A stretch of DNA of 64,000 nucleotides from an uncultured Craurococcus sp. (lineage in GTDB: Bacteria; Pseudomonadota; Alphaproteobacteria; Acetobacterales; Acetobacteraceae). Each line of letters begins with the position of its first letter. The stretch's first letter is position 1. The translations under genes and the position numbers were made by a program. Shown here piece after piece: positions 35,329 through 43,618 of this stretch. The stretch lies in contig CADCTD010000049.1 in NCBI GenBank assembly GCA_902805545.1, positions 1 to 64,000 of the forward strand, written 5' to 3'. The notes below the pieces were generated by a model. It ran no database searches, had not been told where the DNA came from, and worked only from the letters and a program-made list of their open reading frames with translations.

Positions 35329-37422
35329 CTAACCTCCCAGCCGCACCAGCCCGTCCAGCGCCACTACGCCGCCCTCCGCCTCGGCGCGGATGAGGAGAGG
35401 GTTGATCTCCGCCTCCTGCACCTCGGGCAGCGCGGCGAGCGCGGAGAAGGTGGCGACCGCCCAGGCGAGCGCACCGAGATCGCCGCGTGGCAGGCTGCGC
35501 CAGCCGCCGAGCGGCTTGAGCTCCGGGATCTCCTCGATCATCTCGCGCGCCTCGGCGACGGAGACGGGGGCGAGGCGGAGGGTGAAGCTGCGCCGCAGCT
35601 CCGCCAGCACGCCGCCGATGCCGAGGACGACCACCGGCCCGACCTCCGGATCGCGGCGGAAGCCGAGGATGACCTCGGCAAGGCCGCGCTGCATCGGCGC
35701 CGCCAGCACGCCGCGCAGCCGTGCTGCGGGGGAATGGCTGCGGGCGCGGGCGAGCAGGTCCGCGGCCGCCTCGCGCACGGCCGCCGCGCCCTCGAGGCCG
35801 AGGCGGACCAGCCCGGCATCCGTCTTGTGGGCGATGTCGGGCGAGAGGATCTTCACCGCGAAGCGGCCCTCGCCGACGAACTCCTCCGGGGACTGCAGCA
35901 CCTGCAGCCGCGGCACCTCGAGGCCGAGGGCGGCGAAGAGGGCGCAGGACTCCGCCTCGTCCAGCAGGCCGGCGGCGCGGCCGGCGAGCATGGCCCGCGG
36001 CGCCTCCACCGCCTCCGCCGGCACCGGCGGGCGCCGCCGTGGCGCCTGCCAGGCGAGGTAGGCATGGAGCGCATCGGCGCAGCTTTCCGGCGTGCGGAAG
36101 CCGGCGATGCCGGCCCGGTCGAGCACGGCCAGCGCCCCATCCGCCTGCGGCGCGCAGAAGACGGCGAGCGGCTTGCCGCCCGGCCCGGCGCCGAGGATGA
36201 ACTCCTCCACATGGCTCTCCGGCTTCAGCCGCGCCGTGCTGCCGAGCACGGCCAGCACCGCGTCGCAGTGGTCGGAGCGCAGCAGGGCCCGCAGCGCCGC
36301 CGGATACTGGCCCTTGGTGCCGCCCATCGGCAGGTCGATCAGCGGCGAGTCGGAGACGGGCACGCCCTCCGCAGCGAGCGCGGCGCGGAACGGCTCCGGC
36401 GGCACCGGCACCTCGTCGCCCAGGAGGCCGAGCCGGTCGACGATCATCCCCGCTCCGCCGCCCGTGCCGGTCAGCGCCGCGACGCGCCGCCGGCCGCCCG
36501 CCCCTGTCCCTGGGCCCGGCCTGTGGCCGAGCACCAGCCGCGGCAGCTCGACCAGCCCTTCCAGCGTCTCGACCCGGAGGATGCCGTGGTCGCGGAAGAA
36601 TGCCGCGGCCAGCTCGTCGCCGCCCACCATCGCCCCGGTATGGGAGACGGCGATGCGCCGCCCGAGCTCCGACCGGCCGAGCTTGTAGGCGATGACCGGC
36701 TTGCCGAGCGCATGGGCGCGATGCGCGGCGCGGGCCAGCGCCTCCGCATCGCGGAAGGTCTCGAGGAAAAGCAGGATCGCCCGCGTCGCCTCGTCCTCGG
36801 CCAGGATCCCGGCGATCTCGCCCACGCCCAGGTCGCATTCATTGCCGACCGAGGCAAGCTTCGAGAAGCCGAGGCCGCGCGCCGCGCAGCGCGAGAGCAG
36901 CGCCCCCATCATGCTGCCGCTCTGCGAGACCATGCCGAGCCAGCCCGGCAGCAGCGGCTCCGCCTCCACCGCCGCGTTGAGGGTGATGGGGATGCCGTCC
37001 GTCACGTTCAGCAGGCCGAGGCAGTTGGGCCCGACGAGGCGAAGCCCGCCCCCCCGCGCGATGGCGAGGATGCGCTCCTGCAGGGCGCGGCCCTCCTCGC
37101 CTAGCTCGGCGAAGCCCGCGCTGTAGATGGTGGCGACGCCGACGCCCGCCGCGACGCAATCCTCGATCGCCGCGGGCACCACCGCCGCCGGGAGCATGAT
37201 CAGCGCATGATCGACCGGCCCGGGCGCCGCGCATACCGAGGGATAGGCCGGCAGCCCGCCGATCTCGCCGCCGCGCGGGTTGATGGGGAGGAGACGCCCG
37301 GCATAGCCTGCCTTGGCGAGGATGCGCTGGGCGCGGGAGTTGGTCTTCGCCTGGTCCGCCGTGGCGCCGATCAGGGCGATGGAGCGCGGCCGGAACAGGG
37401 CCTGGGAGAGCGGCGCGGGCAT
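35329..37422 (-). CDS. ADP-forming acyl-CoA synthetase (acetate-CoA ligase family)
   Basis: 697 residues, single-chain fusion of CoA-binding, succinyl-CoA-ligase-like and ATP-grasp domains. The N-terminus RSIALIGATADQAKTNSR opens the CoA-binding domain, VGPNCLGLLN (about 130) and SQSGSMMGALLSR follow; the phosphohistidine loop is near VSHTGAMVGGDE (about 265). The ATP-grasp part starts near 480 (VPRLQVLQSPEEF, KILSPDIAHKTDAG). It would activate a carboxylic acid, probably the product of the neighbouring oxidation steps. The ATG is 2 bases after the upstream stop. Confidence 0.9.
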   Translation of the reverse strand: MPAPLSQALFRPRSIALIGATADQAKTNSRAQRILAKAGYAGRLLPINPRGGEIGGLPAYPSVCAAPGPVDHALIMLPAAVVPAAIEDCVAAGVGVATIYSAGFAELGEEGRALQERILAIARGGGLRLVGPNCLGLLNVTDGIPITLNAAVEAEPLLPGWLGMVSQSGSMMGALLSRCAARGLGFSKLASVGNECDLGVGEIAGILAEDEATRAILLFLETFRDAEALARAAHRAHALGKPVIAYKLGRSELGRRIAVSHTGAMVGGDELAAAFFRDHGILRVETLEGLVELPRLVLGHRPGPGTGAGGRRRVAALTGTGGGAGMIVDRLGLLGDEVPVPPEPFRAALAAEGVPVSDSPLIDLPMGGTKGQYPAALRALLRSDHCDAVLAVLGSTARLKPESHVEEFILGAGPGGKPLAVFCAPQADGALAVLDRAGIAGFRTPESCADALHAYLAWQAPRRRPPVPAEAVEAPRAMLAGRAAGLLDEAESCALFAALGLEVPRLQVLQSPEEFVGEGRFAVKILSPDIAHKTDAGLVRLGLEGAAAVREAAADLLARARSHSPAARLRGVLAAPMQRGLAEVILGFRRDPEVGPVVVLGIGGVLAELRRSFTLRLAPVSVAEAREMIEEIPELKPLGGWRSLPRGDLGALAWAVATFSALAALPEVQEAEINPLLIRAEAEGGVVALDGLVRLGG

Positions 37423-37424
37423 GG

Positions 37425-38372
37425 CTAGGCGGCCTCCGCGAGCGTGCTCGGGTGGAACAGCGCCTCCGGCGGGATCAGCTCGGCCGCCAGCCCGTCGGCA
37501 ACGGCGAAGCGGATCATCGCCGCCACCTCCTCGCGGTTGCGGGCGAAGCCATAGGGCCAGGGATCGCCGCCCATGATGGCGGCCTGCTCCTCATAGGCGG
37601 CGGCGATCCAGGGCAGCGAGGCGCGGAGCACATTGATCATCCGCAGCTCGGCAAGCGCCAGGTCGCGCGCCCGGGCGAAGGCGCGGTGAAGCTCGAGCGG
37701 CAGCCAGGGGTGGCGCTCCGCCAGCTCCCGCCGTAGGGCCATGCAATGCATGATGGGGAAGAAGCCGGTGGCCCGGTGCCAGGCAATCTCCTCCGACCTG
37801 TAGTCGGGATAGAGCCTCACGACGCCGTCGACCTCCGGCGGGCGCGGGGCGATCAGCGCATCCACCTCGCCTGCCGCCAGCGCGGCCACCGGATCGCGGC
37901 CGAGGGGCTGCACGTCGAAGCCCGGCGGCAGGGTGATTGCGACGCGCTCGCCCCCCGTCCGCCAGGCGATGCCGCGCGTGTCCACGCCGTAGTGCTCGCG
38001 CAGGATGCCGCGCACCCAGAGCGCCGCGGTCTGCTGGTATTCCGGCAGGCCGATACGGCGGCCGGCGAGGTCGGCGGCCGAGCGGATGCCGCGGTCGCCG
38101 CGGATATAGATCGCAGAATGCCGGAAGGCGCGGCTCGGGAAAACCGGCACGCCGATATAGGCGGCATCGCCCCGCGCCGTGGTGACGATGTGCGAGCCCA
38201 TGGACAGCTCGGTGATATCGAAGGCCCGGTCACGCAGGGCGCGGCGGAAGATGTCCTCCGGCTCCCCCACCAGCGGCACCAGCTCGACGCCGGGGATGCC
38301 GACCCGCCCGTCCAGCAGCGGCCGCGTGCGGTCGGAGGCATGGCAGGCGAGGCTCAGGGTCAATCGGCTCAT
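37425..38372 (-). CDS. 4,5-dihydroxyphthalate-decarboxylase-like / PBP2-fold protein
   Basis: 315 residues. The order LLDGRVGIPGVELVPL, DITELSMGSHIVTTARG, VFPSRAFRHSAIYI and GLPEYQQTAALWVRGIL matches the group containing 4,5-dihydroxyphthalate decarboxylase, which has a periplasmic-binding-protein type 2 fold but no signal peptide and can act as an enzyme. A ring decarboxylation step would fit the flanking hydroxylases and CoA ligase. ATG overlaps the upstream large-subunit stop (ATGA). Confidence 0.8.
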   Translation of the reverse strand: MSRLTLSLACHASDRTRPLLDGRVGIPGVELVPLVGEPEDIFRRALRDRAFDITELSMGSHIVTTARGDAAYIGVPVFPSRAFRHSAIYIRGDRGIRSAADLAGRRIGLPEYQQTAALWVRGILREHYGVDTRGIAWRTGGERVAITLPPGFDVQPLGRDPVAALAAGEVDALIAPRPPEVDGVVRLYPDYRSEEIAWHRATGFFPIMHCMALRRELAERHPWLPLELHRAFARARDLALAELRMINVLRASLPWIAAAYEEQAAIMGGDPWPYGFARNREEVAAMIRFAVADGLAAELIPPEALFHPSTLAEAA

Positions 38373-40468
38373 GCGCGGGCCAGGTTCTCGGGGGTGAAGG
38401 GAAGCTGCCGCGGCCGGATGCCGAGCGCCTCGGTGATGCCGCCGGCGATGGCGGCGATGGCCGGCGCCATGCTCGCCTCGCCGGCGCCGAGGAAGGGCTC
38501 CTCCGGCCGGTCGATCAGGGCGAGCTCCACTTGCGGCACCTCGGAGAAGCGGAGGATCGGGTAGCCCTCCCAATGATCGCTGGTGATGCTGCGCCGGTCG
38601 AAGCGGACTTCCTCAAGCAGCGCGACGGAGGCGCCGTGGATGGCGCCGCCCTCGAGCTGGTTCAGCACGCCGTCGGGGTTCACCGCCTCGCCCACGTCGC
38701 CGGCGATCCAGAGGCGGCGGCAGAAGACGCGCTCCAGCGCCTCGACCTCGGCGATGACGGCGGCATAGGCGCCGGTATTCTTGTAGCGGGCGAAGCCGAG
38801 GCCCATGCCGAAACCCTCCCGCCGCCCCCGCCCGGCCCAGCCGGCGAGTTCGGCAACACGCCGCAGCACGGCGGCCGCACGCGCGTCCTCGAGATGGCGG
38901 AGGCGGTAGTCGAGCGGATCGGCGCCGGCCAGCGCCGCCGCCTCGTCCATGATGCTCTCGATCGACCAGATATTCAGCGTGGCGCCGAGGCCACGGAGCG
39001 CCGAGGTGCGGATCGGCATCTCCAGCAGCCGCGTGGTCTCCACGCGCATCGCCGGGATGCGGTAGAGCGGCACGCCGTTGCGCGGCGCCCCGCCGCCCGC
39101 TGCCATGGCAGGGTTGATGCTCGGCTTCACCGGGAAGGGCGCCGCGAGCATGGAGGCCGAGAGCAGTGTCGGCTCCGGGTCCCGCCCCGGCCGGCTGGAA
39201 TGGCCGTTGCTGACGATATGGCTGCGCCAGCCGGCGAGGTCGCCCGCCGCATCGAGATCGGCCTCGATATCCACCAGCATGGCCGGGGAGAAGGGTGACC
39301 AGCCCAGCTCCTCCGTCCGCGACCACAGCATGCGGACGGGCCGGCCGGGCGCCGCCCGCGCGGCGAGCACCGCATCCAGCGCGACGTCGTCGGCGCCGTT
39401 ATGGCCGTAGCAGCCGGCGCCCTCGCGGTGGCGGACGGTGAGGAGCGCCGGGTCGCAGCGCAGCACCTTCGCCAGGTCGGCGCGGAGGTTGTAGGGCCCC
39501 TGGCTATGGGTGAAGACCTCCACCCGCTCGCCCTCCCAGCGCGCCACGGCGCAGGAGGGGGCAATGGAGGCATGCGCCAGATAGGGGCGGTGGAAGCTTC
39601 GGCTGAGGGTCCGCGCGACGGGCGGGGCCGGATCGGTTCGGCTGGCCACGGGGCTGCGCTCGCCCCGCGCAGCGGCCTCGCGGAGCCAATCGGCGAGGAC
39701 GGCCTGTTCGGGCAGCGTATCCGCTGCCGCCCATTCGGCCCGGGCGGCGAGGCGGGCGGCGGCGGCCTCGGCATCCCATTCCGTGTCCGCCAGCACGGCT
39801 AGGAAACTGCCGTCCCGCACCACCTGCGCATCGCCCGGCAGCGGTCCTTCGCGGAGCGCGAACAGCCGCGCCCCGCGCGCCGGCGGGCGCACCATCCGGC
39901 CATGCAGCATCCCCGGCAGCCGCAGGTCATGGACATAGCGCGCCACGCCGAAGACCTTGTCCGGCAGGTCGATGCGCGGCACGGAGCGTCCGGCGACCCG
40001 CCGCTCGCCCGGGGCGCGCGGCTTGACCTCGGCGGGCGCCTCGCACTCGAGCAGCGCCTGGTCGGCGAGCGCCCAGTAGCTGCCGATCTCGCCGGCCGGG
40101 CCGATGAAGCGGCCATCCTCGATGCGGATCGTCTCGACCGGCACGCCGACCCGCTGCGCCACCACGCCAAGGAAGATCGCGCGCGCCGCCGCACAGGCAT
40201 GGCGCAGCGCCCCGCCGCTGTCCTGGGTCGAGAGCGAGCCGGAGGTGACCCCTTCGTCCGGACTGTCGGGCGTCGCAGCCGGCCGCGCCTCGATGCGGGC
40301 GAGATCGACCTCCAGCTCTTCCGCCGCGATCTGGCTGAGGGTGGTCAGGATCCCCTGCCCCAGCTCCACCTTGCCCGGCGTGACCGTCACCCGCCCCTCG
40401 GGATGGATCGCAAGCCATTGCGAGAGCCGGCGGTTGGTCTGGAGGTTGCCCGGCAGGCGGTGCATCAC
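38369..40468 (-). CDS. Molybdenum hydroxylase large subunit (first enzyme, xanthine dehydrogenase family)
   Basis: 699 residues, shorter than the second enzyme's large subunit and without a Tat motif, so probably cytoplasmic. VTPGKVELGQGILTTLSQIAAEELEVD near the N-terminus and FLGAGEASMAPAIAAIAGG near the C-terminus (catalytic Glu about 672) place it in the xanthine dehydrogenase/nicotinate dehydrogenase family. It lacks cytochrome c domains (no CxxCH). It overlaps its [2Fe-2S] partner by 4 bases upstream and the decarboxylase-like gene downstream. Confidence 0.9.
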   Translation of the reverse strand: MMHRLPGNLQTNRRLSQWLAIHPEGRVTVTPGKVELGQGILTTLSQIAAEELEVDLARIEARPAATPDSPDEGVTSGSLSTQDSGGALRHACAAARAIFLGVVAQRVGVPVETIRIEDGRFIGPAGEIGSYWALADQALLECEAPAEVKPRAPGERRVAGRSVPRIDLPDKVFGVARYVHDLRLPGMLHGRMVRPPARGARLFALREGPLPGDAQVVRDGSFLAVLADTEWDAEAAAARLAARAEWAAADTLPEQAVLADWLREAAARGERSPVASRTDPAPPVARTLSRSFHRPYLAHASIAPSCAVARWEGERVEVFTHSQGPYNLRADLAKVLRCDPALLTVRHREGAGCYGHNGADDVALDAVLAARAAPGRPVRMLWSRTEELGWSPFSPAMLVDIEADLDAAGDLAGWRSHIVSNGHSSRPGRDPEPTLLSASMLAAPFPVKPSINPAMAAGGGAPRNGVPLYRIPAMRVETTRLLEMPIRTSALRGLGATLNIWSIESIMDEAAALAGADPLDYRLRHLEDARAAAVLRRVAELAGWAGRGRREGFGMGLGFARYKNTGAYAAVIAEVEALERVFCRRLWIAGDVGEAVNPDGVLNQLEGGAIHGASVALLEEVRFDRRSITSDHWEGYPILRFSEVPQVELALIDRPEEPFLGAGEASMAPAIAAIAGGITEALGIRPRQLPFTPENLARA

Positions 40469-40923
40469 GCCATCTCCCGCGCGGCGCGCGCCACGGCGCG
40501 GAGGATGCGGTTATGGCTGCCGCAGCGACAGAGATGCGGCTCGAGCGCCGCCCGGATCGCCGCCTCCTCCGGCGCCGGGTCGCGCGCCAGCAGCGCCGCC
40601 GCGCTGATGAGGATGCCCGAGAGGCAATAGCCGCATTGCCCCGCCTGCTCGGCAAGGAAGGCCGCCTGCAGCGGATGCGGCGCCCCGGGCGTGCCGAGCC
40701 CCTCCACCGTCACCACCGCCTTCCCCGCCACGGCGGCGACCGGCAGGGTGCAGGCACAGCAAGGCTCGCCCTCGACCAGCACCATGCAGGCGCCGCACTG
40801 CTCGTTGCCGCAGCCGAAGCGCGGGCCGGACAGCCCGCCCGGGCCGCGCAGCGCGTGCAGCAGCGTCGCCTCCTCCGGCACGTCGAGCGCGACCGCGGTG
40901 CCGTTCAGGGTGAAGCGCGGCAT
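40465..40923 (-). CDS. Molybdenum hydroxylase small [2Fe-2S] subunit (first enzyme)
   Basis: 152 residues. Clusters: GCGNEQCGACMVLVEG (about 37-52) with a further Cys in CCACTLPV, and CGYCLSGI plus LCRCGSHNRIL in the C-terminal half. It pairs with the overlapping large subunit. It begins 4 bases after the stop of the Bug gene, so uptake protein and enzyme share a transcript. Confidence 0.93.
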   Translation of the reverse strand: MPRFTLNGTAVALDVPEEATLLHALRGPGGLSGPRFGCGNEQCGACMVLVEGEPCCACTLPVAAVAGKAVVTVEGLGTPGAPHPLQAAFLAEQAGQCGYCLSGILISAAALLARDPAPEEAAIRAALEPHLCRCGSHNRILRAVARAAREMA

Positions 40924-40927
40924 GCGC

Positions 40928-41887
40928 CTAGCCCATCTCGATCTTCGCCAGGCGGATCCACTCCCGCTGCCGCTCGATGTCGCGGCGGAGGAAGGCGTCG
41001 AATTCGGCGATGCTCATCGGCATCGGCTCCGCCCCGCCCTTCGCCATCACGTCGCGCCCCGCCGGCGAGGCGAGCACCCGCCCGACCTCATCGTTCAGGC
41101 GCGTCGCGATCGATGCCGGCAGCCCGGCCGGCGCCATCAGCCCGAGCCAGATGGAGGCCTCGAAACCCGGCAAGGCCTCCGCCACCGTCGGCAGGTCCGG
41201 CAGCAGCGGACTGCGGGCGAGGCCGGTGGTGCCGAGGCCGATGACGCGGCCATTGACGATCTGCTCCCGCATGGTCGGGATGGCGTCGAACATCATCGGC
41301 ACCTGACCGGCGATCAGCGCCGTCCGCGCTTCGTTGCTGCCACGGAAGGGGATGTGGTTGAACCGGATGCCGGCCATCGCCGCGAAGACCTCGGAGGCGA
41401 TGTGATAGGGCGTCCCCGGCCCGGAGGAGGCGTAGTCGAGCCTGCCCGGCACCACCTTCGCCTTCCCGACCAGCTCGGGCACCGTCCGCACCCCGAGCGA
41501 GGCATGCACCGCGAGCACGTGAAAGGCGATGTTGATGGCGGCGACCGGGGTAAGGTCCCGCATCAGCGCGTAGGGCCGGTTCGGCAGCAGCGTCTCGTTC
41601 GCGGTATGGGTGTTCGACATCAGCAGCAGCGTGTGGCCGTCGGGCGCCGATTTCGCCACCACATCCGTGCCGATGACCGCCCCTGCCCCAGGCCGGTTCT
41701 CCACGACGACCGGCTGGCCGAGCGCTGCGCTCAGCGGCTCGGCAAGGAAGCGCGCCGCTATATCCGCCGAGCCGCCGAGGCCGAACGGCACGACGATGCG
41801 GACGGGCCGGCTCGGCCAGGCCTGCGCCCATCCCGGGCGCGGCAAGGCGAGGAGGCTTGGCGCGGCAAGCAGTATCCGGCGGCGCAT
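40928..41887 (-). CDS. Tripartite tricarboxylate transporter substrate-binding protein (Bug/TctC)
   Basis: 319-residue periplasmic binding protein. Signal peptide MRRRILLAAPSLLALPRPGWAQA, then the family start WPSRPVRIVVPFGLGGSADIAARFLAE and VVENRPGAGAVIG. ATG at 41887 has GAGGGAGA upstream; an ATG at 41908 is less likely. No TctA/TctB membrane genes are nearby, as is common for these expanded binding proteins. As first gene of the degradation operon it should bind the operon's substrate. Confidence 0.92.
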   Translation of the reverse strand: MRRRILLAAPSLLALPRPGWAQAWPSRPVRIVVPFGLGGSADIAARFLAEPLSAALGQPVVVENRPGAGAVIGTDVVAKSAPDGHTLLLMSNTHTANETLLPNRPYALMRDLTPVAAINIAFHVLAVHASLGVRTVPELVGKAKVVPGRLDYASSGPGTPYHIASEVFAAMAGIRFNHIPFRGSNEARTALIAGQVPMMFDAIPTMREQIVNGRVIGLGTTGLARSPLLPDLPTVAEALPGFEASIWLGLMAPAGLPASIATRLNDEVGRVLASPAGRDVMAKGGAEPMPMSIAEFDAFLRRDIERQREWIRLAKIEMG

Positions 41888-41922
41888 GGGCGTCTCCCTC
41901 GGGATCATTCTTGCCCCCGAGG

Positions 41923-42675
41923 CTACTCCGCCGCCGGCGCCTCCGCCAGCCAGTCCGGCCGCGGCAGGGCCATGTAGGCGTTGCGCAGCGCCCGCGACCA
42001 TCCTTCCGACACCGCGCGGAAATAGGGATCCTCCTCGGTGATCCGCCGCCGCAGCGTCACGCCGAACCCATTCGTCCGGTAGACCAGCAGGTCGACCGGC
42101 ATGCCGACCGTCAGGTTGGAACGCAGCGTGCTGTCCATGCTGATCAGCACCAGCTTCACCCCATCCATCAACGGCGTGTCGAAGCCGACGACCCGGTCGA
42201 GGATCGGCTTGCCGTATTTGTGCTCGCCGATCTGCAGGAAGGGCGTGTCGCTCGTTGCCTCGATGAAGTTCCCCGCCGCATAGACGAGGAAGAGCCTCGG
42301 CGGCCCGCCGGCGATCTGCCCGCCGAGCATCAGCGAGATATCGAAGCCCACCCCCTGCGCCGAGAGCGAGGGCCCGTCCGACGCATAGACCTCCCGCACC
42401 GCCTGGCCGACAAGCTGCGCCGCGCGGAACATGCTGGAGACGCTGCGCAGCGTCAGCATCTCGCCACCGAGGGAGACGCCCTCCTGCAGCCGGTTCCACA
42501 CCGCCTGGGTGATCGCGAGGTTGCCGGCAGACAGCATCGTGAGCACCCGCTCGCCCGGCACCTCCTCCACCTGCATCTTGCCGAAGGTCGAGATGTTGTC
42601 GACGCCGGCATTGGTCCGCGTGTCGGAGAGAAGGACCAGCCCCTCGCGCAGATGCAGGCCGACGCAGTAGGTCAT
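41923..42675 (-). CDS. Anbu, proteasome-type peptidase homologue
   Basis: 250 residues, Ntn-hydrolase fold related to HslV. Thr2 directly after Met (MTYCVGLHL) is the candidate nucleophile after Met removal, with SDTRTNAG (Asp about 18) and Lys in TFGKMQ (about 33) as supporting residues. Anbu proteins form large open ring assemblies and their substrate is unknown. The gene is third in a run with circularly permuted ATP-grasp and alpha-E genes, the setting typical of Anbu. Confidence 0.92.
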   Translation of the reverse strand: MTYCVGLHLREGLVLLSDTRTNAGVDNISTFGKMQVEEVPGERVLTMLSAGNLAITQAVWNRLQEGVSLGGEMLTLRSVSSMFRAAQLVGQAVREVYASDGPSLSAQGVGFDISLMLGGQIAGGPPRLFLVYAAGNFIEATSDTPFLQIGEHKYGKPILDRVVGFDTPLMDGVKLVLISMDSTLRSNLTVGMPVDLLVYRTNGFGVTLRRRITEEDPYFRAVSEGWSRALRNAYMALPRPDWLAEAPAAE

Positions 42676-42679
42676 CGGT

Positions 42680-43618
42680 TCAGGGGCGGATATAGAATGC
42701 GTCGATCTCGGCGCCGAGATCCGCCACGCGCTCGATCATCGCCGTCAGATAGGCATGCAGTCCCTCGGCGAGGATCGTCTCGATCCGCCCGTAGCGCAGC
42801 TGCGCCGCGAGCGTGCCGGCCAGGCGGTGGCACTCGCCGCGCCGCCCGCCCTGGCCGAGGGCGATCGCCTCCAGCGTCTCCGCCACCTCGGCGAAGCAGG
42901 CCATCAGGCTGCGCGGCAGCTCGGGGCGGAGGATCATCAGCTCGGCGATCCGGTGCGGGTTGAGGCGGTCGCGGTAGATCCACTGGTAGGAGCGGAGCGC
43001 CGAGACCGAACGCAGCACCGCCTGCCACTGCACGTAGTCGACGGCGCCCTCGGCCTCCGCCGTCAACAGGTGGTGCTTCACGTCGAGCAGGCGGGCCGTG
43101 TTGTCGGCACGCTCCAGCATGGTGCCGAGATGGACGAAGCGCCAGGCCTCGTTCCGCAGCATGGTGTCATGCGCCGCGCCGTTGAAGAGCGTGACGCGCT
43201 CGCGCACCCAGCCAAGGAAGTCGGCCAGCCTCTCCCCCTCCATCGCCTCGGGCGGCAGGGCGCGGAGGTGGTTCCAGGTGTCGTTCAGCGCCTCCCACAT
43301 GTCGACGGTCAGCGCCGTCCGCACCGCCCGCGCATTGCGCCGCGCCGCCTCGATGCAGGAGAGGATGCCGGAGGCATTGTCCGGGTCGAAGATCAACCAG
43401 GTGACGACCAAATCCGCCGTCGGCGCCTCATACTTGCGGTAGAAGTCGGCATCCCCGCCCGAGGCGGTCAGCAGCGAGCGCCATTCATCCGGCTCGGCGC
43501 CGAGCCGGGCCGAGACGGCCGCCATGCGCGAGGCGACGCCGAGCCCGCGCGCCACATTGCCGGCGCGCTCGGTGTACCGGGCCACCCAGAACAGGCTGTC
43601 GGCGGTGCGGCTGAGCAT
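42680..43618 (-). CDS. Alpha-E domain protein
   Basis: 312 residues, an all-helical protein with conserved Glu and Arg residues, beginning MLSRTADSLFWVARYTERAGNVARGL, the family's N-terminal signature. Alpha-E proteins regularly follow circularly permuted ATP-grasp ligases in operons predicted to make or modify peptides; their own reaction is not established. ATG shares one base with the ATP-grasp stop, and Anbu begins 4 bases downstream. Confidence 0.93.
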   Translation of the reverse strand: MLSRTADSLFWVARYTERAGNVARGLGVASRMAAVSARLGAEPDEWRSLLTASGGDADFYRKYEAPTADLVVTWLIFDPDNASGILSCIEAARRNARAVRTALTVDMWEALNDTWNHLRALPPEAMEGERLADFLGWVRERVTLFNGAAHDTMLRNEAWRFVHLGTMLERADNTARLLDVKHHLLTAEAEGAVDYVQWQAVLRSVSALRSYQWIYRDRLNPHRIAELMILRPELPRSLMACFAEVAETLEAIALGQGGRRGECHRLAGTLAAQLRYGRIETILAEGLHAYLTAMIERVADLGAEIDAFYIRP

